From Zoogloea oleivorans (GTDB taxonomy: Bacteria; Pseudomonadota; Gammaproteobacteria; Burkholderiales; Rhodocyclaceae), in contig JAOAUC010000080.1 in the NCBI GenBank assembly GCA_030157785.1, positions 40,867-104,866 of the forward strand: a stretch of DNA of 64,000 nt. Direction: 5' to 3'. Below the pieces are notes generated by a model. That model was not told where the DNA came from, did not search any database, and saw nothing but the letters and a program-made list of their open reading frames with translations. Every line of letters starts with the position of its first letter. Within the stretch, counting starts at the first letter, position 1. The position numbers were made by a program, and so were the translations under genes. Shown here piece after piece: positions 8,258-18,075 of this stretch.

Positions 8258-8896
8258 ATGTCTACCCGCATCTGCCTGGTTCGCCATGGCGAAACTGCCT
8301 GGAATGCCGACCGCCGCCTCCAGGGCCACACCGACATCCCCCTCAACGACACCGGCCTCGCCCAGGCCCGCGCCACCGCGGCCAGCCTTGCCGACGAACG
8401 CTTTGATGCCGCCTACAGCTCGGACCTCACCCGTGCCCGCCAGACCGCCGAAGCCATTGCCGCCCGCTGCGGCCTCACGCCAGGCTTCGATGCCGGCCTG
8501 CGGGAACGTCACTACGGCGGCTTCCAGGCACTCACCTACGACGAGGCCCGGGCCCGTTTTCCCGCCGATTATCAACGCTTCGAAAGTCGCGACCCGGATT
8601 TCGTTTTTCCCGAAGGCGGCGAGAGCCTGCGCGAATTCGCCAGCCGCATTCACATGGCACTCGAACACATTGCCCGTACCCACCGGGGAGGCACGGTGCT
8701 GGTGGTCACCCATGGCGGCGTACTCGACATTGCCCATCGTCTCGCCACCGGAAAGCCGCTGGAGGCGGCACGGGACTTCACCATTCCCAACGCTGCACTG
8801 AACTGGATCGGACACGACGGAGATGCGTGGTCACTGATTGCCTGGGCCGAGCAGCGCCACCTCACCAACGCCCTCGACGAACTGCCCAACGCGTGA
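8258..8896 (+). CDS. Histidine phosphatase (phosphoglycerate-mutase-like, GpmB/CobC type)
   Basis: 212 residues from the ATG at 8258, which places the catalytic RHGE motif (CLVRHGETAWN) at the N-terminus as usual. The second catalytic region is VVTHGGVLDI with its His near residue 152, and YSSDLTRARQTAEA supplies the conserved phosphate-binding Arg. Family members remove phosphate from small molecules such as sugar phosphates or alpha-ribazole phosphate; nothing nearby fixes the substrate. The frame extends upstream to a TTG at 8225, but that leader has no family similarity. Confidence 0.85.
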   Translation: MSTRICLVRHGETAWNADRRLQGHTDIPLNDTGLAQARATAASLADERFDAAYSSDLTRARQTAEAIAARCGLTPGFDAGLRERHYGGFQALTYDEARARFPADYQRFESRDPDFVFPEGGESLREFASRIHMALEHIARTHRGGTVLVVTHGGVLDIAHRLATGKPLEAARDFTIPNAALNWIGHDGDAWSLIAWAEQRHLTNALDELPNA

Positions 8897-8922
8897 CCTG
8901 CGCGGTGAATATCACCTTTCGC

Positions 8923-8949
8923 TAAAGTTTCCGGGGCACCGGCCGTTTT
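8923..8949 (+). promoter_or_regulatory. Sigma-28 (FliA) promoter of the chemoreceptor gene
   Basis: TAAAGTTT at 8923-8930, an 11-bp spacer, then GCCGTTTT at 8942-8949. The -35 and spacer match the FliA consensus TAAAGTTT-N11-GCCGATAA exactly and the -10 matches at six of eight positions. The receptor ATG is 46 bp downstream. Confidence 0.75.
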
Positions 8950-8995
8950 CCGGTCTGCAACTTGCCTTGATGGCAACACAGGTCGGAGCCCCGCA

Positions 8996-11035
8996 ATGCT
9001 GAATCTCAATCGTTTCTCCCTCGTTCACCAGATCGCCCTGGCCGCAACCATCGTCAGTCTGGCGATTTTCAGCGCGCTGATCGGTTTCACCACCTACTTT
9101 GCCGAACGTGCAGCGTTGGTCAAGACTGAAGAGGAGCTCAACCACCAGATCCAGGGTGTCGTGCGCATGCTTGAACTCAGCCATGACAACGCCGTTGCCC
9201 ATGCCGGAAAAGGGATGACTCGTCTGAAGGACAGTGTCGGCAAACTGCGTGTCGGCCCCGACACGGCCTCCTCGGGCAGCTATCAGGTTCCTGTCGTACG
9301 CAGCGGCGAACGAGTCCTGAACGGCAACATTGCGTTGCTGGAAGCATTGCGCCTGCAAATCGACGCGGACCCGGCTCTGCTTCTGCGGGTCGGCGACGAG
9401 TTCGTCCGCGCAGCCACGCTCCTGAAAGGCAAGGACGGCAAGAGCGCGGAAGGAACCCCGATCCCCCAGAACAGCAACGAGGTGCGAGCCCTTCTTGCCG
9501 GCAAAAGCTACGCTGGCGTGGTCAAACGAGCCGGCAAATATTACATCTCCGCCCTTGATCCCATTACCGACGACAAGGGCAAGGTAATCGGCGCCCTCGC
9601 CGCACGGGTAGACATCCAGAGCGACATGGAGCGCCTCTTCAAAGCTGTCGCCGACATCAAGTCGGGCAGCACAGGCTACGCCTATGTGCTGGCGCCGAAC
9701 GAGGATCTGGCCAAAACCGAGCTGATCTACCACCCGACTCTCGGGGGAAAACTGCTGGGCGATATCAACAACCCCGGCCTGACCCGTATCGTCGAAGAGC
9801 AGGTCCGGCGCAAGCAGGGCATGATGAACTACAAGTGGAGTCACGCCCCCGGCGGGCCGGAAACCGACTCCAAGATGATCGTCTTCGAGAGCGCACCTTC
9901 GTGGGGCTGGATCGTCGCGACCGGCAGCTTCATCGACGAATTCACTCTCGAGGCGCGCAGCCTGCGCAATACCCTGATCGCCCTGTGCATCGGCGGCGCG
10001 ACCCTGCTGACACTGGTCCTGTACGTCATCACCCGCAATCGCCTGTCGCCCATCCGAGGCCTGCTCGACGCCACCCAGCGTATCGGGCAGGGAGACCTGA
10101 CCGTACGCTTTGCCGAGACGCCGGCCCATAGCGGCAACGAACTCCATCTTATTACCCGCTCGCTGGACACCACCACCCGCCAGATCGGTGCCCTGATCGG
10201 GGATGTCATCCGGACATCCCATGCCGTCAAGGCCGCAGCCCGGGAAGTCCGCCTCGGCTCCGACGAGGTGGTGAGCGCCACATCGACCCAGAGTGAAGCC
10301 GCCTCGGGCCTTGCCTCCGCGATCGAAGAGTTGTCGGTGAGCATCACCCATGTATCCGACAGCGCTGCCATCGCCCGCGACATCACACAGCAGGCGCAGT
10401 CCCAAGCCGACGACGGTGGCGCCAAAGTGCGCGACATGATTGGCGGCATGGACCGCATCGCGAGCGAGATTGACAAAGCCGGCGAAGCGGTGAATCTGCT
10501 TTCGGAACGCTCCGCGCGCATCTCCAACATCGGCAAAATCATCAACGAGATCGCCGACCAGACCAACCTGCTGGCCCTGAATGCAGCCATCGAGGCGGCC
10601 CGGGCCGGCGAAAGTGGCCGTGGCTTCGCAGTAGTCGCCGACGAAGTTCGCAAACTGGCGGAACGCACGGCCAGTTCAACCCGCGAAATTTCGGTCACGG
10701 TGGCAGAGGTGCAAAGCGAAGCCAACCGGGTCGTCGCCATGATTCACGGCGTGACCGGCGGCGTGCGCAGCGGCGTTCAGCTGGCCACCGACTCCGGCTC
10801 GGTGCTTGAGAATATCCGCAGCGAAAGTGCCCGCACCACTAGTGCAGTCAACGACATCGCCAACGCCACCCGCGAACAGAGCGCCGCCAGCCAGGAGGTG
10901 GCCCGCGGCGTCGAGCACATCGCCCAGATGGCCGAGCAAAACAACCAGGTCACCCGCCACACCCATGAACAAACGGCCCTGCTCGAACAGATGGCCGCCG
11001 AACTGGAGGCGAAGGTCAGCCACTTCCGCGTCTGA
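8996..11035 (+). CDS. Methyl-accepting chemotaxis protein with periplasmic Cache-type sensor
   Basis: 679 residues. Membrane segment 1 (about 12-32) is followed by a large periplasmic domain (about 33-320) whose motifs ([24 protein letters not shown]) match the Cache 3/Cache 2 fusion family of small-ligand sensors. Membrane segment 2 is [19 protein letters not shown], then a HAMP domain. The cytoplasmic coiled-coil carries the conserved tip [20 protein letters not shown], which contacts CheA and CheW. There is no C-terminal NWETF-type CheR tether; the protein ends SHFRV. A near-consensus FliA promoter lies upstream, tying it to the flagellar regulon. The ligand is unknown. Confidence 0.95.
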   Translation: MLNLNRFSLVHQIALAATIVSLAIFSALIGFTTYFAERAALVKTEEELNHQIQGVVRMLELSHDNAVAHAGKGMTRLKDSVGKLRVGPDTASSGSYQVPVVRSGERVLNGNIALLEALRLQIDADPALLLRVGDEFVRAATLLKGKDGKSAEGTPIPQNSNEVRALLAGKSYAGVVKRAGKYYISALDPITDDKGKVIGALAARVDIQSDMERLFKAVADIKSGSTGYAYVLAPNEDLAKTELIYHPTLGGKLLGDINNPGLTRIVEEQVRRKQGMMNYKWSHAPGGPETDSKMIVFESAPSWGWIVATGSFIDEFTLEARSLRNTLIALCIGGATLLTLVLYVITRNRLSPIRGLLDATQRIGQGDLTVRFAETPAHSGNELHLITRSLDTTTRQIGALIGDVIRTSHAVKAAAREVRLGSDEVVSATSTQSEAASGLASAIEELSVSITHVSDSAAIARDITQQAQSQADDGGAKVRDMIGGMDRIASEIDKAGEAVNLLSERSARISNIGKIINEIADQTNLLALNAAIEAARAGESGRGFAVVADEVRKLAERTASSTREISVTVAEVQSEANRVVAMIHGVTGGVRSGVQLATDSGSVLENIRSESARTTSAVNDIANATREQSAASQEVARGVEHIAQMAEQNNQVTRHTHEQTALLEQMAAELEAKVSHFRV

Positions 11036-11153
11036 ACCTGCCGTAAAGCACGGCCCGCCGCCCTTTCCCCGGGCCTGCGGGCCATTGTCGCTTTCGGCAA
11101 GCCTTAAGTGCCGTGTTAAACTCTCTTTTTGACTCAAGCCCACCTGGATCGCC

Positions 11154-12404
11154 ATGTTTTCCAAGCAAAATACCCTCGCCAAAGTTGACCCCGAACTGTG
11201 GCAGGCCATTGAGGCCGAAAACCGCCGTCAGGAAGATCACATCGAACTGATCGCCTCCGAAAACTACGTCAGTGCAGCTGTCATGGAAGCCCAGGGCTCC
11301 CAGCTCACCAACAAGTACGCGGAAGGTTATCCGGGCAAACGCTATTACGGCGGCTGTGAATTCGTCGACCTCGCCGAGCAACTCGCGATCGACCGCCTCA
11401 AGACCCTGTTCGGCGCCGAAGCGGCCAACGTCCAGCCCAACTCTGGCTCGCAGGCCAACCAGGCCGTGCTGATGGCCTTCGCCAAACCGGGCGACACCAT
11501 CCTTGGCATGAATCTCGCCGAAGGCGGCCACCTTACCCACGGCATGGCCCTGAACATGTCCGGCAAGTGGTTCAAGGCCGTGGCCTACGGTCTGAACGAA
11601 AAGGAAGAAATCGACTACGACAAGATGGAAGCGCTGGCCCGCGAACACAAGCCGCGCATCATCGTCGCCGGCGCGTCCGCCTACGCCCTGCGCATCGACT
11701 GGGAACGCTTCGCCAAGATCGCCAAGGAAGTCGGAGCGATCTTCTGGGTCGACATGGCCCACTACGCCGGCCTTATCGCGGCAGGCTACTACCCCAACCC
11801 GGTCCCCCACGCCGACGTGGTCACCTCCACCACCCACAAGACCCTGCGCGGCCCCCGTGGCGGCGTGATCCTGATGAAGGCCGAGCACGAAAAGGCCCTC
11901 AACTCCGCGATCTTCCCGGGTCTGCAGGGCGGTCCGCTGATGCACGTCATCGCCGCCAAGGCCATCGCCTTCAAGGAAGCCGCCGAGCCCGAATTCAAGC
12001 GCTACCAGGAACAGGTCATCGCCAACGCCCGCGTCATGGCGCGTGTCCTTGGTGAAGAACGTGGCCTGCGAATCGTCTCCGGCCGCACCGAAAGCCACGT
12101 TTTCCTGGTCGATCTCCAGTCCAAGAACATCACCGGCAAGGAAGCCGAAGCCGCCCTCGGCCGCGCCCACATCACCGTCAACAAAAACTCGATCCCGAAC
12201 GATCCGCAAAAGCCGTTCGTCACGTCCGGCATCCGCATCGGCTCGCCGGCCATGACCACCCGCGGTTTCACCGAGATCGAAGCCGAGCGCATCGCACACC
12301 TCATCGCCGACGTGCTCGACAACCCCAACGACGAAGCCACCACCGAGAACGTGCGCGCCAAGGTTGCAGAGCTGTGCCGCAAGTTCCCGGTGTACGGCGC
12401 GTAA
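11154..12404 (+). CDS. glyA: Serine hydroxymethyltransferase
   Basis: 416 residues, the standard length. It converts serine and tetrahydrofolate to glycine and methylene-tetrahydrofolate. Motifs seen are [11 protein letters not shown] at the N-terminus, [26 protein letters not shown], and the PLP lysine in [14 protein letters not shown]. It lies 118 bp after the chemoreceptor gene, and a GGCCCGC/GCGGGCC inverted repeat in the gap (11052-11083) could separate the transcripts. nrdR follows after 32 bp on the same strand. Confidence 0.97.
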   Translation: MFSKQNTLAKVDPELWQAIEAENRRQEDHIELIASENYVSAAVMEAQGSQLTNKYAEGYPGKRYYGGCEFVDLAEQLAIDRLKTLFGAEAANVQPNSGSQANQAVLMAFAKPGDTILGMNLAEGGHLTHGMALNMSGKWFKAVAYGLNEKEEIDYDKMEALAREHKPRIIVAGASAYALRIDWERFAKIAKEVGAIFWVDMAHYAGLIAAGYYPNPVPHADVVTSTTHKTLRGPRGGVILMKAEHEKALNSAIFPGLQGGPLMHVIAAKAIAFKEAAEPEFKRYQEQVIANARVMARVLGEERGLRIVSGRTESHVFLVDLQSKNITGKEAEAALGRAHITVNKNSIPNDPQKPFVTSGIRIGSPAMTTRGFTEIEAERIAHLIADVLDNPNDEATTENVRAKVAELCRKFPVYGA

Positions 12405-12436
12405 CAGCCGTCACCGGCAGACACGCGCACTAGCCC

Positions 12437-12916
12437 ATGCATTGCCCCTTCTGCGGCGCCGACAACACGCAGGTCACCGACACCCGTGAAAACGAGGACG
12501 GTGACATCGTGCGGCGCCGCCGTCGCTGCCTGTCCTGCGACAAGCGCTTCACCACCTACGAGCGCATCGACCTCAAGATGCCCCAGGTGGTCAAGAAAAA
12601 CGGCAGTCGTGCCGACTACAGCCGCGACAAGCTCCTCGGCAGCCTGAGCCTGGCGCTACGCAAACGCCCGGTCACCGCCGAAAGCGTCGAAGCAGCCGTC
12701 GATCGCATCGAAGCCAAGCTCCTCTCCATGGGCGAACGCGAAATCGCCTCCGAACGCATCGGCGAACTCGTCATGCGCGAGCTCAAGAAGCTCGACAAGG
12801 TTGCTTACATCCGCTTTGCCTCTGTCTATCGCGCCTTCGAGGACGTGGACGAATTCTCCGAAGTCATCCGCGAGGTCACCACCAAGCCCCGCGGTCGTCC
12901 TCCCAAGGCCTCCTGA
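12437..12916 (+). CDS. nrdR: Transcriptional repressor NrdR
   Basis: 159 residues. An N-terminal zinc ribbon ([13 protein letters not shown], then CLSCDKRF) is followed by an ATP-cone domain ([17 protein letters not shown]). NrdR senses ATP/dATP through the cone and represses ribonucleotide reductase genes by binding NrdR boxes. glyA-nrdR-ribD is a common order in beta- and gammaproteobacteria. The spacing to ribD is 11 bp, which suggests one transcript. Confidence 0.97.
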   Translation: MHCPFCGADNTQVTDTRENEDGDIVRRRRRCLSCDKRFTTYERIDLKMPQVVKKNGSRADYSRDKLLGSLSLALRKRPVTAESVEAAVDRIEAKLLSMGEREIASERIGELVMRELKKLDKVAYIRFASVYRAFEDVDEFSEVIREVTTKPRGRPPKAS

Positions 12917-12927
12917 AGGTCCCAGCC

Positions 12928-14016
12928 ATGAGCGCCACCGCCGACGACTACCGGTGGATGGCCCGCGCCCTCGAACTTGCCGAGCGCGGGCTGTACACCA
13001 CCACGCCCAATCCCCGTGTCGGCTGCGTCATTGTCCGTAACGGCCAAATGGTCGGCGAAGGCTGGCACATCCGCGCCGGCGAACCCCACGCGGAAGTCCA
13101 CGCACTTGCGATGGCGGGTGAACTGGCCCGTGGAGCCACCGCCTACGTTACCCTCGAACCCTGCTCCCACCACGGCCGCACCCCGCCCTGCGCCGAGGCA
13201 CTGGTGAAGGCCGGCATTGGCCGGCTTGTCGTGGCCATGGAAGATCCCAATCCGCTGGTTGCCGGCAAAGGCCTCGCCCGCTTGCGGGAAAGTGGCATCG
13301 AAGTGCTGTTCGGCGTCCAGGAAACCGAAGCCCGCGAACTCAACATTGGCTTTGTCTCGCGCATGACCCACGGCCGCCCTTGGCTGCGCCTCAAGGCCGC
13401 TGCCACCCTGGACGGCAAGACGGCCCTCAACAACGGCATATCCCAGTGGATCACCGGCGATGACGCCCGACGCGACGCCCATCGCTGGCGCGCCCGTTCC
13501 TGTGCAGTGCTTACCGGCATCGGCACCGTGCGTGACGACGACCCGCAGCTCACCGTCCGTGCCATTGCCACCGAACGGCAGCCCCTGCGCATCGTGGTGG
13601 ATGCCCGCCTCGAAACCCCCCTCAACGCCAAAATCCTCGACGGTGGCCCGGTGCTGATCGCTGGCGCAGTGGACGATGCAGAGCGCATCGCTGCCCTCAA
13701 GCGACGCGGCGCCGATGTACTCATTCTTCCCAATACAGGCGGCAAGGTAGACCTGCCCGCCCTGATGACCGAACTCGGTCGCCGCGGCATCAACGAGTTG
13801 ATGGCTGAAAGCGGCTTCAAACTCAACGGCTCGCTACTGCGGGAAGGCTGCGTGGATGAGTTCATCCTCTACCTCGCCCCGGCCCTGGTTGGTGACGACG
13901 CGAGTGGCCTTTTCAATCTCCCTGCCCTGACCAGCCTTGCCGACAAGCGCCAACTCGTTTTCCGCGACGTACGCCTGATCGGCCGCGACCTGCGCATCCT
14001 CGCCCGCCCCGCCTGA
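12928..14016 (+). CDS. ribD: Bifunctional riboflavin biosynthesis deaminase/reductase
   Basis: 362 residues with two domains. The N-terminal deaminase has the zinc site HAE at 54-56 and Cys78 and Cys87 in PCSHHGRTPPC. The C-terminal reductase (about 150-362) contains LKAAATLDGKTA, the GIGTVRDDDPQLT loop and AESGFKLNGSLL. It performs the second and third steps of riboflavin synthesis. No FMN riboswitch is seen here and no other rib genes follow; a hairpin (GGGGG and CCCCC around 14064-14083) lies downstream. Confidence 0.96.
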   Translation: MSATADDYRWMARALELAERGLYTTTPNPRVGCVIVRNGQMVGEGWHIRAGEPHAEVHALAMAGELARGATAYVTLEPCSHHGRTPPCAEALVKAGIGRLVVAMEDPNPLVAGKGLARLRESGIEVLFGVQETEARELNIGFVSRMTHGRPWLRLKAAATLDGKTALNNGISQWITGDDARRDAHRWRARSCAVLTGIGTVRDDDPQLTVRAIATERQPLRIVVDARLETPLNAKILDGGPVLIAGAVDDAERIAALKRRGADVLILPNTGGKVDLPALMTELGRRGINELMAESGFKLNGSLLREGCVDEFILYLAPALVGDDASGLFNLPALTSLADKRQLVFRDVRLIGRDLRILARPA

Positions 14017-14046
14017 GGCGGCCTGCCGCCTGAAATTTGCAAACCT

Positions 14047-14060
14047 TTGACATAAGTCAG
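14047..14060 (+). promoter_or_regulatory. FNR/Dnr-type binding site candidate
   Basis: TTGAC-ATAA-GTCAG, close to the FNR-family consensus TTGAT-N4-ATCAA. It lies 67-80 bp before the start of the beta-propeller gene, a plausible place for an activator site. A single match of this length could occur by chance. Confidence 0.4.
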
Positions 14061-14126
14061 TTTTGGGGGTCAACGCGGCCCCCACCGGGCCGTTAACGCC
14101 TACTTGTCCGCCACATTGCCCAGTCC

Positions 14127-15086
14127 ATGAAGCTCCCGCACCTGATCGGCCTACTGGCCTCCGCTTTCCTGTCGATGTCCGCCCATGCGGAAACCGCCAT
14201 CGTTCTCAACTCGGTCGACGAGAACATCAGTTTTGTCGACACCAAGACCTACAAGGAAACCGGCAAGGCACCAGCCTGCAAGGAGCCCCATCACCTGATG
14301 GCCACACCGGACGACAGCTCGGTGATCGTCGCCTGCGCCATCTCCAATGAACTGGTGTTCTTCGACCCGAAGACCGGCAAAGAACAAAAGCGCATCAAGA
14401 ACATCTCCGACCCCTACCAGCTCGGCTTCTCGCCTGACAACAAATGGTTCGTGGCCAACTCCCTGCGCCTTGACCGGGTCGATCTCTACAAGGCCGCCGA
14501 CTTTAGCCTCGTCGCCCGTGTGCCCGCCGCAAAGACGCCGTCCCACATGGCCTTCGACAAGGCCAGCCAGTTCGTCTTCATCACGCTGCAGGACTCCAAC
14601 GAAATCCTCGCCATCGATCTCAAGACCCAGCAGCCCCTGTGGAAGCTGCCGGTTGGCCCGACCCCTGCCGGTATCCACATGACGCCGGACGACAAGTACC
14701 TCCTGGTCGGCATCATGGGTGCGGATTACGTGGAAGTGATCGACTGGCGGGCCCGCAAGACCGTCAAGAAAATCGTTACCGCAAAAGCCGCTCACAACTT
14801 TCTGGCTCGGGGTGACGGCCGGCATGTCTTCGTTTCCAACCGCACCGTGAATGGCAGCATCTCCCTGGTGGACATGCAGACGCTGACCGAAGTGGAAAAA
14901 TACGATGTCCCTGGCGGCCCCGACGACATGGAAATCCGTGCCGACGGCAAGGAACTGTGGGCCACTGCCCGCTTCGGTCGCAAGGTGCAGGTGATCGACC
15001 TGGAGCAAAAGAAGGTGTCCCGCTCCATTCCGGTAGGCCGCTCGCCTCACGGTGTTTCCTTCATCAATCACGCAGCGAGACAGTAA
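14127..15086 (+). CDS. Periplasmic YncE-like beta-propeller protein
   Basis: 319 residues with a clear signal peptide ending SAHAE (about residue 22-23). The rest consists of repeated propeller blades with motifs such as NELVFFDPKTGKEQ, NEILAIDLKTQQPL and VQVIDLEQKKVS, as in YncE/cytochrome-d1-like surrogate proteins. No CXXCH haem motif is present. The family often accompanies periplasmic redox or metal systems, but a specific role is unknown. The stop and the next gene's ATG share a base (TAATG), so translation is coupled to the deacetylase. An FNR-like box upstream hints at anaerobic control. Confidence 0.82.
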   Translation: MKLPHLIGLLASAFLSMSAHAETAIVLNSVDENISFVDTKTYKETGKAPACKEPHHLMATPDDSSVIVACAISNELVFFDPKTGKEQKRIKNISDPYQLGFSPDNKWFVANSLRLDRVDLYKAADFSLVARVPAAKTPSHMAFDKASQFVFITLQDSNEILAIDLKTQQPLWKLPVGPTPAGIHMTPDDKYLLVGIMGADYVEVIDWRARKTVKKIVTAKAAHNFLARGDGRHVFVSNRTVNGSISLVDMQTLTEVEKYDVPGGPDDMEIRADGKELWATARFGRKVQVIDLEQKKVSRSIPVGRSPHGVSFINHAARQ

Positions 15087-15826
15087 TGGCCGGGGCCATT
15101 CGCGGTGTACTCGCCGCCACCCTGCTCGCCTTCGCAAGCCTCACCCACGCGGCAGAGCCTGACTGCAAGGGCACGCTGTACCTGACCCTCGACACCGGCA
15201 ACATGCGTCATGCCGAGGCCATCGCCGAGATCCTAAAAAAGCATCAGATCAAGGCCACCTTTTTTGTGGCCCAGGAAAAAACCCTGCGCGGCGACATGGC
15301 CCTCGACCCATCCTGGGGCGAGTTCTGGAAGGCCCGCGTCGCCGAAGGGCACGCCTTTGGCAGCCACACCTGGCGCCACGGCTCCTTCCGCAAGGATGAA
15401 GCCGGCGGCAGGGTCAGCTACCGCCTGATGGATGGCAGCCACACCCAGCTCGACGCCGAACAAATCTGTACCGAGCTCAAGAAGCCGGATAACCGCTTTG
15501 CCGAACTCACCAGCCGCAAGCTCGCCCCCCTGTGGCGCGCCCCGGGCGGCCGCACCACACCGCGTACACTGAAGGCCGCCGAAGCCTGTGGCTACCGGCA
15601 TGTGGCCTGGGCACCAGCCGGTTTCCTCGGTGACGAACTGCCCTCTGAAACCTATCCCAACGAGCACCTGCTGAAACGCGCGCTTGCCAGCGTGAAGGAC
15701 GGAGACATCCTGATGGCTCATCTGGGCATCTGGTCACGCAAGGATCCCTTTGCCCCCATGCTGGATCCGCTTATCGGTGGCCTAAAAAGCAAGGGCTTCT
15801 GTTTCGCCACAATCCCGACGCGATGA
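15086..15826 (+). CDS. Secreted polysaccharide deacetylase family protein
   Basis: 246 residues from the ATG at 15086, with a signal peptide (AATLLAFASLTHAAE). The NodB-fold deacetylase motifs are present in modified form: LYLTLDTGN replaces the usual TFDDG, GSHTWRHGSF supplies the metal histidines (usually H(S/T)xxH), and LWRAPGGRTT matches the RxPxG motif. The first motif has D-T-G rather than D-D-G, so one metal ligand may be altered. The substrate is probably a cell-surface or exported glycan. The end overlaps the next gene by 4 bp. Confidence 0.8.
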   Translation: MAGAIRGVLAATLLAFASLTHAAEPDCKGTLYLTLDTGNMRHAEAIAEILKKHQIKATFFVAQEKTLRGDMALDPSWGEFWKARVAEGHAFGSHTWRHGSFRKDEAGGRVSYRLMDGSHTQLDAEQICTELKKPDNRFAELTSRKLAPLWRAPGGRTTPRTLKAAEACGYRHVAWAPAGFLGDELPSETYPNEHLLKRALASVKDGDILMAHLGIWSRKDPFAPMLDPLIGGLKSKGFCFATIPTR

Positions 15827-16803
15827 TGCAGCTTCTGACTGATTATTTCGTCGCCCTGCAGGGCTGGCTGTTCGACACGCTTGTCCAGCCGCTGCTGTTC
15901 GCCTTCGGCCTGGCCAGCTATGTGGAAATGGGCTTCGACGGTGTCGAGTTCGTCCTGCTGGGAAGCATTGAGCTGGCCATTGCCTACGCCCTGATGCGCC
16001 CGCTCGAAGCCCTGTGGCCCGCCGAGCAATGGAAGCAACGCCAGGCCGTACGGGTGGATGTCCTGTATACGCTGCTCAATCGTCTGGGCCTGGTGCCGCT
16101 GACGGTTTTTGCCCTGCTCGCCCCCATTTTCATGGAGCTGGAAAGCTGGCTGCGCTTCAACAACATCATTCCCCGCCAACTGGAAGACTGGCTCCCCGGC
16201 CTGGACTATCACCCGCTCGTCAGCTTTCTGATCTACCTGGTAATCCTCGACTTTGCCGAGTACTGGCGGCACCGGCTGTCACACACCTTTGGCTGGTGGT
16301 GGGCTCTCCACGGCATTCACCATTCACAACGCCAGATGTCCTTCTGGACCGACTCCCGCAACCACCTTGTAGATGATCTGATCGCGGGCCTGTGGTTCGC
16401 CTGTCTGTCGCTTTTCATCGGCGTTCCTCCGGGTCATTTCATCGGCCTGCTGATCGCCCTGCGACTGGTCGAGAACCTGTCCCACACCAACACACGGCTC
16501 ACCTTCGGCGGGATCGGCGATTACCTCCTCGTCGGGCCACGCTACCATCGCTGGCACCACGCGCTTGAGTTACCTGCAGATCCGCGATTTCGTTACGGCT
16601 GCAATTTCGCCATCCTCTTTCCTGTGTGGGACATCCTTTTCGATACGCTCTATCTCAAGGAATACCTGCCACCCACAGGCATCCACGAGGGCAGTGCGGA
16701 AGAAGTCGCGGCCCGGGACAACTTCTGGGCCCAACAAAAACTCGGACTGGTCCTGCTCTGGAAAGCCTTGAGCAGCAGAAAAAAACAGTCGCCTTCAGGC
16801 TGA
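15823..16803 (+). CDS. Fatty-acid hydroxylase superfamily (sterol desaturase-like) membrane protein
   Basis: 326 residues with several membrane segments. The three di-iron histidine clusters of the superfamily are visible: EYWRHRLSH (about 144-152), HGIHHSQRQM (about 163-172) and HRWHHA (about 241-246). Such enzymes use O2 and a di-iron centre to hydroxylate or desaturate lipids. It overlaps the deacetylase by 4 bp and converges on the MoeB gene with a 9-bp 3' overlap. The propeller-deacetylase-hydroxylase trio is translationally coupled, which suggests a shared envelope function. Confidence 0.88.
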   Translation: MMQLLTDYFVALQGWLFDTLVQPLLFAFGLASYVEMGFDGVEFVLLGSIELAIAYALMRPLEALWPAEQWKQRQAVRVDVLYTLLNRLGLVPLTVFALLAPIFMELESWLRFNNIIPRQLEDWLPGLDYHPLVSFLIYLVILDFAEYWRHRLSHTFGWWWALHGIHHSQRQMSFWTDSRNHLVDDLIAGLWFACLSLFIGVPPGHFIGLLIALRLVENLSHTNTRLTFGGIGDYLLVGPRYHRWHHALELPADPRFRYGCNFAILFPVWDILFDTLYLKEYLPPTGIHEGSAEEVAARDNFWAQQKLGLVLLWKALSSRKKQSPSG

Positions 16804-17544
16804 CGCACACACCGCACATGCCGGGTCGCGCCCCAGACGAATTGTTCGCCAATCCATCGCCAGCGCATCCAGCAGGAGCAGGCGCCCGGTCAGCGTTTCA
16901 CCGCAGCCCGCCAGCAATTTGAGGGCTTCGGCGGCCTGCACCGCGCCGACAATACCGGTGATCGGCGCGAAGACCCCCATCACCGCACAGCGCACCTCCT
17001 CCACATCCTCGCCTTCCGGAAAGAGGCAGTGGTAACAGGGGCTGCTCGCCTGGCGCAAATCAAAAACTGACACCTGCCCGTCAAAGCGCACGGCGGCACC
17101 CGACACCAGCGGTTTGCGATGCGCCACACAGGCCCGGTTGATGGCGTGACGCGTGGCAAAATTGTCCGAACAGTCGAGCACCACATCGGCCGCCGCCACT
17201 TCCGCATCCAGTTCGGCACCTTCGAGTCGGCGACCCAGCGGAATAACCCGGGTTCCCGGGTTGAGGCGGGCCAGCGTATCGCGCCCAGACTCCACCTTGA
17301 GCCGCCCAACGGCCTCCTGGCTGTGCAGGATCTGACGTTGGAGATTGGTCAGATCGACGGTGTCACCATCGGCCAGTACCAGTGTTCCTACCCCTGCCGC
17401 GGCCAGGTACATCGCAGCAGGCGAGCCCAGACCGCCAGCACCAACCATCAATACACGGCCCTCCAGAATGCCGGCCTGCCCCTCAATTCCAATCTGGGGC
17501 AAAAGGATGTGGCGCGAATAGCGCAGGAGCTGATCGTCGTTCAT
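16795..17544 (-). CDS. moeB: MoeB/ThiF/HesA-family adenylyltransferase (E1-like)
   Basis: 249 residues. The ATP-binding GAGGLGSPAAMYLA and the Arg-rich DLTNLQRQILH motifs of E1-like enzymes are followed by DCSDNFATR. Two CxxC zinc pairs are present (PCYHCLF and PACAVCASA at the C-terminus). There is no C-terminal rhodanese domain, so it is MoeB-sized. It activates the C-terminal Gly-Gly of a sulfur-carrier protein (MoaD or ThiS); neither partner is in the window, so MoeB versus ThiF cannot be decided. An intrinsic terminator separates it from the upstream gene on the same strand. Confidence 0.88.
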   Translation of the reverse strand: MNDDQLLRYSRHILLPQIGIEGQAGILEGRVLMVGAGGLGSPAAMYLAAAGVGTLVLADGDTVDLTNLQRQILHSQEAVGRLKVESGRDTLARLNPGTRVIPLGRRLEGAELDAEVAAADVVLDCSDNFATRHAINRACVAHRKPLVSGAAVRFDGQVSVFDLRQASSPCYHCLFPEGEDVEEVRCAVMGVFAPITGIVGAVQAAEALKLLAGCGETLTGRLLLLDALAMDWRTIRLGRDPACAVCASA

Positions 17545-17551
17545 GGCAAGC

Positions 17552-17585
17552 GGGGGAAAAGAAAACGGCCGCGAGGATGCGGCCG
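17552..17585 (-). terminator. Intrinsic terminator after the 17.6-18.05 kb gene
   Basis: On the minus strand CGGCCGC-ATCCTC-GCGGCCG (17585-17566) is followed by TTTTCTTTTCCCC. It lies between the stop of the small HMA-like gene and the moeB start, so moeB probably has its own promoter or depends on read-through. Confidence 0.8.
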
Positions 17586-17595
17586 GAGTGACAGC

Positions 17596-18051
17596 CTACT
17601 TGTACTCGCGCAGGTCTGGAGGCGTATCGTCGTGATCGCCATGGGGATGGGCCGCGTAGGCCTTGATGTAGACTTCGTGGGACTGTTTGATGAGCCGCTC
17701 TGGCGATCGAAGATTGTGCACCTGCGTGTCTTCAACGTAATAGATAAGCGCCCTGTGCAGTCGAACAAGCAGCGCCCGGTCAAGCTGAAAGCCCGCACTG
17801 ACCAGACAGCTTTCCAGGAGCTCAAGGGTGAAATCGAGAACGTTGTAATGCACGATCAGGGATCGGTCGTCGCGCCCGGGCTCCACTTGCACGCCCCGCA
17901 GGGCCGCTAATGAGCGCCGGGCCTGAGCGACCTGCCCGGGCGGAACCGCCTTGAAGCGAATCTCGCGGGTCTTCGCAATGCCGCTAGCCGCGTGATGCGA
18001 GCCGCTTCCGTGCTTGCGTCCGGCCAGCTTGTAAGCAGTCTCGCGTCGCAT
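17596..18051 (-). CDS. Small protein with HMA-like ferredoxin fold, function unknown
   Basis: 151 residues starting 10 bp after a GGAGG site. The middle part reads as beta-alpha-beta-beta-alpha (REIRFKAV, then VAQARRSLAAL, SLIVHYNVLDF, LELLESCLVSAGFQLD), like heavy-metal-associated domains, but it lacks the metal-binding CxxC. The His-rich start (GRKHGSGSHHAAS) and end (AAHPHGDHDD) could bind metal. It lies 24 bp after the S41 protease on the same strand, probably one transcript ending at the terminator. I do not recognise a named family. Confidence 0.7.
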   Translation of the reverse strand: MRRETAYKLAGRKHGSGSHHAASGIAKTREIRFKAVPPGQVAQARRSLAALRGVQVEPGRDDRSLIVHYNVLDFTLELLESCLVSAGFQLDRALLVRLHRALIYYVEDTQVHNLRSPERLIKQSHEVYIKAYAAHPHGDHDDTPPDLREYK

Positions 18052-18075
18052 GATCCATGTCCTCCGGCGTATTGG

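Noticed and set aside
8912..10405. 497-codon frame opposite the chemoreceptor
   Set aside because: Antisense to a well-defined MCP; no domain signatures.
11052..11083. Intrinsic terminator between the chemoreceptor and glyA
   Set aside because: The GGCCCGC/GCGGGCC repeat is separated by 18 bp and has no T tract; mentioned only as a possible structure.
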